Shown here one piece after another: positions 14,431-20,448 of a stretch of 20,448 nt of DNA. Each line of letters begins with the position of its first letter. The first letter of the stretch is position 1. The DNA lies in contig CAZMOK010000048.1 in NCBI GenBank assembly GCA_964567785.1, positions 1 through 20,448 on the forward strand, given 5' to 3'. The position numbers and the translations under genes are program-made. This DNA is from CAZMOK01 sp964567785. GTDB lineage: Bacteria > Bacteroidota > Bacteroidia > Bacteroidales > JAGOPY01. The notes below the pieces were generated by a model. The model was not told the origin of the DNA and searched no databases. It saw only the letters and a list, made by a program, of their open reading frames with translations.

Positions 14431-16398
14431 ATGAAAATAAATTTAAAACATCTTATCCCTAATCCTATTCTTAATCTTAATCTTAATCCTATTCCTAATC
14501 TTGCTCCTATTCTTATTTTTCTCCTTTTTCTTACATCATCCTGTTCCACTGACAAAACGATAGAACAGGATTACCCCATTAAGCCTGTAACCATCTCCGA
14601 AGTGAACCTCACCGACAATTTTTGGAATGAACACCTCAGTGTAAACAAGATGAAAACCATTCCTCACGCCCTGCATAAATGCGAGGAAACCGGGAGGTTG
14701 AAAAATTTCAGGGTTGCCGGCGGACTGGAAGAAGGGACCTTCAACTCGAAATACCCATTTGACGATTCGGATGTTTTCAAAGTTATGGAAGGGGCTTCCT
14801 ATTCTCTCATCCATCAACCGGATCCTGAACTGGAAGCGTACCTCGACACGCTGATCATGTGGATCGCTGCAGCTCAGGAAGACGACGGGTACCTTTACAC
14901 CTACCGGACCATAATGGGTGAAGAAGCTGACACGGGCTGGGCAGGCACCAGGCGATGGGAAAAAACCCACATGCACAGCCACGAGCTATACAATATCGGG
15001 CATTTGTACGAAGCCGCCGTTGCCCATCACCAGGCTACCGGTAAAGAGAATTTCCTGGATGTGGCCCTGAAGTCGGCCGATCTGGTGTGTGGAACCTTCG
15101 GTCCTGAAGGCATAAAGTCTTACCCCGGCCACCAGGAGATCGAAATGGGGCTTGTAAAACTGTACCGCCTGACAGGTGATAAAAAATACCTCAACACAGC
15201 AAAATTCCTCCTTGGTTCCCGCAAGGGAGGCATGACATATAATCAGTCGCACAAACCGGTTAACGAGCAGTCAGAAGCGGTGGGGCATGCAGTAAGGGCC
15301 TGCTACATGTATTCAGGCATGGCCGATATTGCAGCACTTACCGGTGATTCAACTTATATTGATGCTCTCGACAGGATATGGGAAGATGTTGTGGGCACAA
15401 AAACCTATGTAACCGGCGGTCTGGGCTCAGTGGGCGACCACGAAGGATTTGGCGAGCCTTATGAACTGCCCAATGAAAAAGCCTATTGCGAAACATGTGC
15501 CGCTATCGCCAATGTTTTCTGGAACCATAAGATGTTCCTTCTCAATGAGGAGGCAAAGTATATTGATGTGCTGGAGAGAAGCCTGTACAACAATGTACTG
15601 GCCGGAGTTTCAATTGGGGGAACTAAGTTCTTCTATTCCAACCCACTTGAATGGGACCACCAGTACGGCCGGAGCGAATGGTTCAACTGTGCCTGTTGCC
15701 CGTCGAATATCAGCCGGTTCATCCCTACTATGCCCTCCTATATCTATGCAAAAACGGATAATGACCTATATGTTAACCTATACGTGAACAGTGAACTGAA
15801 AACTGAGATTGCCGGAAAGGAACAGGACATCAGGGTGAAGAGTGATTTCCCGCTTAACGGCAAGGTCTCTTTGAGAGTGCTCACCGAAGAGCCCGGAAGG
15901 TTTGCGATCCGTTTCAGGTACCCCGGCTGGATGAAAGGAGAAGTGTTGCCTTCTGATCTTTACAGGATGATGACCCCCGGGACAGATTCCCTGGGTATAA
16001 TGATCAACGGGGAAGAAGCCGCATACAGGATGATCAATGGGTATATGGTCATCGACCGTGAATGGCAAAAGGGCGATGCCATTCAGTTCTACTTCCCGAT
16101 GGTAGCACAAAAAATTGTTGCCCATGCTAATGTTGAAGAAAACACCGGTAAGGTGGCCATACAAAGAGGACCGCTTGTTTTTTGCGTTGAAGGCATCGAT
16201 TATCCAAACGGCACACTCGATGGCCTTGCACTTAACCCGGAAACCGAACTTAGCCCTTTGTACGACCGTTCTTTCCCGGGAAGAATACTACGCCTGACCG
16301 GTGAACAGCCTTCAGGTAAGACTTTCACAGCCCTTCCCTACTATGGCTGGGCCAACCGCCAGCCGGGTGAGATGAAGGTATGGGTTGAGTATGAATAG
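14431..16398 (+). CDS. GH127 family glycoside hydrolase lipoprotein (beta-L-arabinofuranosidase-like)
   Basis: Cysteine-dependent glycosidase of the DUF1680/GH127 family, expected to remove terminal beta-L-arabinofuranosyl or related residues from plant glycans. The 655 aa correspond well to the family. The metal/nucleophile set is complete: E354-T-C356 (AYCETCAAIANVFW) and C422-C423 (FNCACCPSNISRF), equivalent to the Glu, Cys and Cys-Cys of characterised HypBA1, with the second region carrying the nucleophile. The N-terminus is a lipoprotein signal with a lipobox-like LTSSC (C38), so the protein probably sits in a membrane facing the periplasm or surface. Residues 8-29 are an odd low-complexity PN/PI/LN run encoded by a hexamer repeat. 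No SusC/D or other carbohydrate genes flank it. Substrate specificity within GH127 and relatives is uncertain. Confidence 0.87.
   Translation: MKINLKHLIPNPILNLNLNPIPNLAPILIFLLFLTSSCSTDKTIEQDYPIKPVTISEVNLTDNFWNEHLSVNKMKTIPHALHKCEETGRLKNFRVAGGLEEGTFNSKYPFDDSDVFKVMEGASYSLIHQPDPELEAYLDTLIMWIAAAQEDDGYLYTYRTIMGEEADTGWAGTRRWEKTHMHSHELYNIGHLYEAAVAHHQATGKENFLDVALKSADLVCGTFGPEGIKSYPGHQEIEMGLVKLYRLTGDKKYLNTAKFLLGSRKGGMTYNQSHKPVNEQSEAVGHAVRACYMYSGMADIAALTGDSTYIDALDRIWEDVVGTKTYVTGGLGSVGDHEGFGEPYELPNEKAYCETCAAIANVFWNHKMFLLNEEAKYIDVLERSLYNNVLAGVSIGGTKFFYSNPLEWDHQYGRSEWFNCACCPSNISRFIPTMPSYIYAKTDNDLYVNLYVNSELKTEIAGKEQDIRVKSDFPLNGKVSLRVLTEEPGRFAIRFRYPGWMKGEVLPSDLYRMMTPGTDSLGIMINGEEAAYRMINGYMVIDREWQKGDAIQFYFPMVAQKIVAHANVEENTGKVAIQRGPLVFCVEGIDYPNGTLDGLALNPETELSPLYDRSFPGRILRLTGEQPSGKTFTALPYYGWANRQPGEMKVWVEYE
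14452..14517 (-). repeat. Period-6 array inside the GH127 signal peptide
   Basis: Eleven in-frame hexamers, mainly CCTAAT, CCTATT and CTTAAT, encoding dipeptides PN, PI and LN. The reverse complement gives AATAGG-type words, the same family as 5658-5699. It forms the region between the start codon and the hydrophobic core of the signal peptide. Confidence 0.8.
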
Positions 16399-16414
16399 AG
16401 TTGTGATTTAAGTT

Positions 16415-16453
16415 GGAGCGAAGCGTAATCCCGTGAACGGAGTGAAACGGGAG
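16415..16453 (+). repeat. 39-bp hairpin element, copy B, downstream of the GH127 gene
   Basis: One mismatch out of 39 against copy A (minus strand of 8-46). It has the same TCCCGT/ACGGGA stem and GAACGGAGTGAA loop. It begins 16 bp after the GH127 stop in sense orientation, in the convergent gap before the thiolase gene. Confidence 0.8.
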
Positions 16454-16483
16454 CTAAGCGTTGAGCTAAAAGATCTTTTCAAA

Positions 16484-17731
16484 TCAATCGGCTCTTCTAA
16501 AAACAGCAGAAACAACCGTCACGTCGTCGCCGCCCATGTTGATCATCATGCCATAAGGCTTCTGAGGATCCATTTCAAGCTGTGCTTCACCAGCATTTCC
16601 AGTGAGCTGTTCCCAGAGGGTTACGGCCATGTGCACGCCGGTACCTCCCGTCGGGTGGCCCCAGCCGATCAGGCCGCCTGTAGTGTTCATCGGGATCATA
16701 CCGTCACGGGCAGTGTTTCCGTCGGCAACGAACTGCGCACCTTTACCGGGTTCTGCAAAGCCGAGGGCCTCGGTAGCCAGGATGCCTGCAATGGAAAAAC
16801 AGTCGTGCGTTTCGATAGTTCCGAGGTCGTTAATGGTTATACCAGCCGATTCCAGCGCCTCATGGGCTGTTTTCTTGATATTGGTAAGTTCAACCGGGTT
16901 CGGCGGATCTTCGGTCAGGTTCCTGATCTTGTTTGCAAAGCTTACTACTTCGATGGCCTGATCCTTGGGAATACCGATCCTTTCAAGGCCTTCTTCAGAA
17001 ACTATGGCTATGGCCGAAGCGCCGTCAGATACCTTTGAGCAGTCCTGAACATTCAGGTTATTGACAAAAAACTTGCCGTTAGGGGGCATGCTGTGGTAGA
17101 AAGCTTCAAGGTCTTCCACCTTGTTCTCATATTCCTGCGCCGTGGGGCACAGCCTTGCATTATCGATCGCATTGCGGTACCAGCGGCCCATGCCTTTCCT
17201 TGCATAATCCATTCCGTAAGCTTCATAGTAAGCGCCTGCACGGTCGCTGAACTGGCCCGGGAAGAAATGCCCGTGGCCGTTCTTGCGTTTCTGGAACCAT
17301 CCGGCGCCGGCAAGGATGTCGGCCCCGTAAATTGCCTTCACGGTGTTCTGGACTTCAACACCTACGGTAAAAACAACATCCGACAGGCCTGTGAGGATGT
17401 TCCTGATCCCCGAAAGGACGGCAAGCCCCCCTGAAGCGCATGCACCTTCCACACGCATGGCAGGCTTGAACTCCAGGCCTTTGTCAATATGGGGGAATAA
17501 GCCGCCGAGATGGCCCTGCCTGTTGTAGCGGGATGCCATGAAATTCCCGATAACACACTCATCCACGTTGCCAGGACCGCCGATCATTTCAAGCGTTTTA
17601 CTGCCGGCTTCCTTTACGTAGTGTTCAATGCCCGGACGGGGCTTCTTGGGATGAAATTCACTTCTGCCGGTTCCCAGCGATATGGTGTTGTTGCCGGCTA
17701 CGAGATATATCTTTTTAGTTGGTTTTGCCAT
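16484..17731 (-). CDS. Thiolase (SCP2-type acetyl-CoA acetyltransferase family)
   Basis: Cleaves 3-ketoacyl-CoA with CoA, here most plausibly acetoacetyl-CoA to two acetyl-CoA. 415 aa. The nucleophile is C98 (RVEGACASGG), followed by GIRNILTGLSDVVFTVGVE. The C-terminal half has H309-D-C311-F (ETHDCFSIAG) and H359 in GWGHPTGGTG, the arrangement of SCP2-like thiolases, in which the second catalytic cysteine lies in HDCF instead of the C-terminal CxG loop of classical thiolases. CSKVSDGASAIAIVSEEG is also typical. It follows the 3-hydroxyacyl-CoA dehydrogenase after 41 bp, so the two are an operon. An acyltransferase role in synthesis rather than cleavage cannot be excluded. Confidence 0.87.
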   Translation of the reverse strand: MAKPTKKIYLVAGNNTISLGTGRSEFHPKKPRPGIEHYVKEAGSKTLEMIGGPGNVDECVIGNFMASRYNRQGHLGGLFPHIDKGLEFKPAMRVEGACASGGLAVLSGIRNILTGLSDVVFTVGVEVQNTVKAIYGADILAGAGWFQKRKNGHGHFFPGQFSDRAGAYYEAYGMDYARKGMGRWYRNAIDNARLCPTAQEYENKVEDLEAFYHSMPPNGKFFVNNLNVQDCSKVSDGASAIAIVSEEGLERIGIPKDQAIEVVSFANKIRNLTEDPPNPVELTNIKKTAHEALESAGITINDLGTIETHDCFSIAGILATEALGFAEPGKGAQFVADGNTARDGMIPMNTTGGLIGWGHPTGGTGVHMAVTLWEQLTGNAGEAQLEMDPQKPYGMMINMGGDDVTVVSAVFRRAD

Positions 17732-17772
17732 TTTCTAAGTATTTTCTTTGACAGGATTAAAAATTACTTTTA

Positions 17773-19110
17773 TTAATCGAAATAAGAGTTGACCGGACCA
17801 TAGGCGTGGAAGAAACCGGTGAGCATCACCGTATTCACATCTTCTTCGCTATTTGCCACACCGTCGGCCACCAGCTTCTTGCCTATCTCGTTCGACTTCC
17901 TTCCGTATTCAACGGCAAGCTCTGCACCGTTTTCATCCGAAGCTTTCAGGTCGTTGAAAAAAGTGGAAAGGAGTGATTCCTTGTCTTTGCTCCTGATGGC
18001 CTTTTTCCATGAAACAACCGTTGAGGGCATTTCTCCCAGGAATTCTTCTGCCACACTGGCAACCGGTCCCACGTTGACATAAACCTGCTTTTCGGTATCG
18101 TAAATACCGGTGATCTTTCCTTTTTCATACCTCAGGAAACCGTCTTTCTGGGCCCCGCTCGAGTACTGGCCTCCTTTAACCCCCTGTTCCATCATCGTGT
18201 CGAGCAGGCTGCTGTGGAGGTCTTCGTTTTCCATGTGCGGGTTCATGACCTTCATGATAAACTGGACTACATCAATACCTACATAATCGATCAGTTGGAA
18301 GATCCCCATCGGGCGTACCAGGTAATCCTGCGCCACTCTGTTGATTGTATATACCGCTTCTGTAAAAGGCATATCCGTATTCAGCTCTTCCACCTTGCGG
18401 ATGCCATGCAGGGCATCCCGCATGAAATGGCCATTGCCGATGAAGCCGGCAATGTCATTCGAAGGGACTACCACCTTACGTAGCTTTTTAGCGTATTGCA
18501 GGGCAAAGTCCTTCGCCTCTTTGCTGGTACGGTCGGTTGTGATGAGCTCTACCAGCTTCTGCACCGCAGGCGGGTTGTAGAAGTGGAAACCGAGCACGCG
18601 CCCGGCCAGGTCGGCACCGTCTTCCAGCAGGTTAATAGGCACTGAGGAAGTGTTAGTAAAGTACCAGGGCTCATTACTGTTGTTTTCTTCGACCTGGGTA
18701 AAAAGCTTGATCTTAAGATCTTTGTTCTCGTTCACCGCTTCGAAGATGAGGTTCGATTCGTAGGCCGACTCCATCCTGGTGGTAAACCTGATCACATTCA
18801 TCACGTCGAAAATGTATTGTTCGATCACCTGCTGGTTCTCGATCAGGTCTTCGCGGTCGGCATAGGTCTTTCTTAACGGGATAGCTTTCTTTTCGGCTAT
18901 TTTAAGGATCTGCCCCCTCAGGTACTTCATCAGCCCCGAGAGCCCTTCCTGTGAAACATCAATGGCGTTCAGTACAAATGTTTTGTCTTTGTTCTCAGGC
19001 ATCAGGCTGAGATCGGCCATTTCTACGGCCGTAAGCAGCAAGATCCCGCTGCCCATTTTCCCGGCTGCCCCGAGAACCGAAACATTCTGTAGTCTTTCTT
19101 CGTAGGTCAT
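17773..19110 (-). CDS. 3-hydroxyacyl-CoA dehydrogenase with C-terminal extension
   Basis: NAD-dependent oxidation of 3-hydroxyacyl-CoA to 3-ketoacyl-CoA. The Rossmann motif is GAAGKMGSGI at 14-23. The active-site set is present: TNTSS (152-156), FHFYNPP with H176 as catalytic base, and E188 in KLVELI. Domain 2 follows from about 200 (SNDIAGFIGNGHFMRDAL, RPMGIFQLIDYVGIDV). At 445 aa it is about 160 residues longer than the usual 280-aa single-function enzyme. The extra C-terminal part contains GGQYSSGAQKDGFLRYEKGK and an acidic helical end, and may be a degenerate second C-terminal domain. It lies 41 bp upstream of the thiolase and 217 bp downstream of the enoyl-CoA hydratase. Confidence 0.88.
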   Translation of the reverse strand: MTYEERLQNVSVLGAAGKMGSGILLLTAVEMADLSLMPENKDKTFVLNAIDVSQEGLSGLMKYLRGQILKIAEKKAIPLRKTYADREDLIENQQVIEQYIFDVMNVIRFTTRMESAYESNLIFEAVNENKDLKIKLFTQVEENNSNEPWYFTNTSSVPINLLEDGADLAGRVLGFHFYNPPAVQKLVELITTDRTSKEAKDFALQYAKKLRKVVVPSNDIAGFIGNGHFMRDALHGIRKVEELNTDMPFTEAVYTINRVAQDYLVRPMGIFQLIDYVGIDVVQFIMKVMNPHMENEDLHSSLLDTMMEQGVKGGQYSSGAQKDGFLRYEKGKITGIYDTEKQVYVNVGPVASVAEEFLGEMPSTVVSWKKAIRSKDKESLLSTFFNDLKASDENGAELAVEYGRKSNEIGKKLVADGVANSEEDVNTVMLTGFFHAYGPVNSYFD

Positions 19111-19123
19111 ATTTTTTTCGATA

Positions 19124-19173
19124 ATTAGTAATTAGTAAATTGTCTCTATTGTCAAAATTGTCAAATTGCCTTT
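19124..19173 (-). repeat. Heptamer pair plus period-9 ATTGTC array
   Basis: ATTAGTA twice (19124-19137), then 9-bp units AATTGTCTC, TATTGTCAA, AATTGTCAA, ATTGCCTTT (19138-19173). This is the period-9 family in the minus orientation, just upstream of the 3-hydroxyacyl-CoA dehydrogenase start. Confidence 0.7.
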
Positions 19174-19186
19174 ATTATATTTTAGA

Positions 19187-19221
19187 TTCTGGGTACTGGG
19201 TTCTGGGTGCCAGGTACTGGG
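19187..19221 (+). repeat. Period-7 TACTGGG array
   Basis: TTCTGGG, TACTGGG, TTCTGGG, TGCCAGG, TACTGGG: five heptamers. The same family appears at 20181-20215 and, inverted, at 9333-9346. Confidence 0.75.
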
Positions 19222-19295
19222 CAAGAGCAGGGTCAGGTTCCGAGTTTCAAACTGATGTTGAATATTCCTAATTTTATTCTTATCCCATCTTTTTA

Positions 19296-19327
19296 ATTCA
19301 GAACTCAGAACTCAGAACTCAGAATTT

Positions 19328-19330
<3 letters not shown>
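19296..19330 (+). repeat. Period-7 ACTCAGA array ending on the enoyl-CoA hydratase stop
   Basis: ATTCAGA, three perfect ACTCAGA units, ATTTCTA. The final unit ends on the stop codon of the hydratase gene (CTA at 19328-19330). A faint hexamer run (ATTCCT, AATTTT, ATTCTT) precedes it at 19264-19281. Confidence 0.8.
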
Positions 19331-20095
<765 letters not shown>

Positions 20096-20123
20096 ATTAA
20101 AGGGTGATTGGTTAGAGGAAAGC

Positions 20124-20131
20124 CAAATATA
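20124..20131 (-). promoter_or_regulatory. Candidate -7 box for the enoyl-CoA hydratase
   Basis: Minus-strand TATATTTG, identical to the box in front of acd, 29 bp upstream of the start codon. Where a -33 TTTG would be expected, the period-7 array at 20140-20167 is found instead. Confidence 0.4.
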
Positions 20132-20139
20132 AATAAAAG

Positions 20140-20167
20140 TGTTGAGTGTTGAGTGTTGAGTGCTGAG
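20140..20167 (+). repeat. Period-7 TGTTGAG array
   Basis: TGTTGAG three times, then TGCTGAG, with no indels. Confidence 0.8.
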
Positions 20168-20180
20168 ATATTTTATCAGG

Positions 20181-20215
20181 TGCTGGGTGCTGGGCGTTTG
20201 GTACTGGGTGCAGGG
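20181..20215 (+). repeat. Period-7 TGCTGGG/TACTGGG array
   Basis: TGCTGGG, TGCTGGG, CGTTTGG, TACTGGG, TGCAGGG: the same family as 19187-19221. Confidence 0.75.
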
Positions 20216-20277
20216 AGCTAAGGGGCAAGCATTGAGTATTTAGCACGAAGCAACTTAGCTCAGGGGCACAGCAGCCA

Positions 20278-20331
20278 AAGCAATAATGACAATTGAGACA
20301 ATTAAGACAATTTTGACAATAACTAACAATA
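20278..20331 (+). repeat. Period-9 GACAAT array, 6 units
   Basis: AAGCAATAA, TGACAATTG, AGACAATTA, AGACAATTT, TGACAATAA, CTAACAATA: same register and core as 9364-9444. Confidence 0.8.
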
Positions 20332-20370
20332 TCTAGCTACGTCCAGCTAAGTCTAACTAAGTTCAGTAAC
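20331..20370 (+). repeat. Period-10 repeat, 4 units
   Basis: ATCTAGCTAC, GTCCAGCTAA, GTCTAACTAA, GTTCAGTAAC follow the period-9 array directly. The shared pattern is GTCnA-(G/A)-CTAA. Confidence 0.6.
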
Positions 20371-20379
20371 ATCATCCCA

Positions 20380-20448
20380 TCACCCTTCCTTTTCCCTGAA
20401 AAGCTTCTTCATCAGGTTCATAACAAGGAATGACGGAAGGAGGCCGAA
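20380..20448 (-). CDS. C-terminal end of an unidentified protein (cut by the window edge)
   Basis: The minus strand is open from the window edge to a TGA at 20382-20380, giving 22 residues that end MNLMKKLFREKEG. The preceding part (FGLLPSFLV) is hydrophobic, so a membrane-proximal tail is possible. Codons (AAG, CTG, GAA) resemble those of the neighbouring genes, and the repeat-filled intergenic sequence stops 10 bp after it. It is too short to identify, and could be chance. Confidence 0.45.
   Translation of the reverse strand, partial: FGLLPSFLVMNLMKKLFREKEG

Noticed and set aside
16433..17038. 201-codon plus-strand open frame antisense to the thiolase
   Set aside because: Shadow frame; it begins inside the 39-bp repeat and has no family features.

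Overview
The window looks like chromosomal DNA of an anaerobic or facultative Bacteroidota, probably near Bacteroidales/Marinilabiliales. This rests on a C-terminal type IX secretion sorting domain on the secreted sugar dehydrogenase, a LytS-type kinase with a periplasmic FG-GAP-like sensor, TAnnTTTG-type promoter boxes, weak Shine-Dalgarno sequences, and a GH127 lipoprotein. I see no rRNA, tRNA, insertion sequence, phage gene or CRISPR array.

Layout. 60-3437 (-) is a fused isobutyryl-CoA mutase, IcmF. Divergent from it, 3582-5663 (+) is a membrane-anchored, HdrD/E-like iron-sulfur oxidoreductase of the kind thought to pass ETF electrons to menaquinone. 5772-7838 (-) is an orphan LytS-like histidine kinase, divergent from a secreted PQQ-type sugar dehydrogenase (7961-9328, +). 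12671-9585 (-) runs acyl-CoA dehydrogenase, etfB, etfA. Then come elbB (13653-13003, -), a DCC-family thiol protein (13778-14185, +) and a GH127 glycosidase lipoprotein (14431-16398, +). 20095-16484 (-) runs enoyl-CoA hydratase, 3-hydroxyacyl-CoA dehydrogenase, thiolase. The 3' tip of another minus-strand gene starts at 20380.

How the genes work together. IcmF interconverts isobutyryl-CoA and butyryl-CoA. The acyl-CoA dehydrogenase oxidises butyryl-CoA to crotonyl-CoA and hands electrons to EtfAB, then through the iron-sulfur membrane protein to menaquinone. Hydratase, dehydrogenase and thiolase then carry crotonyl-CoA to two acetyl-CoA. The window thus encodes one candidate enzyme for every step from isobutyryl-CoA to acetyl-CoA, although the genes lie in several transcription units broken up by unrelated genes.

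The most unusual feature lies between the genes. Most intergenic gaps carry degenerate short tandem arrays with periods of 6, 7, 8, 9 or 10 bp, from a few recurring word families (GACAATnnn, TACTGGG, ACTCAGA, GAATAG). Several arrays run in phase into a stop codon, and one hexamer family forms the start of the GH127 signal peptide. A separate 39-bp hairpin element occurs twice with one mismatch, both times in sense orientation 13-16 bp after a stop codon.
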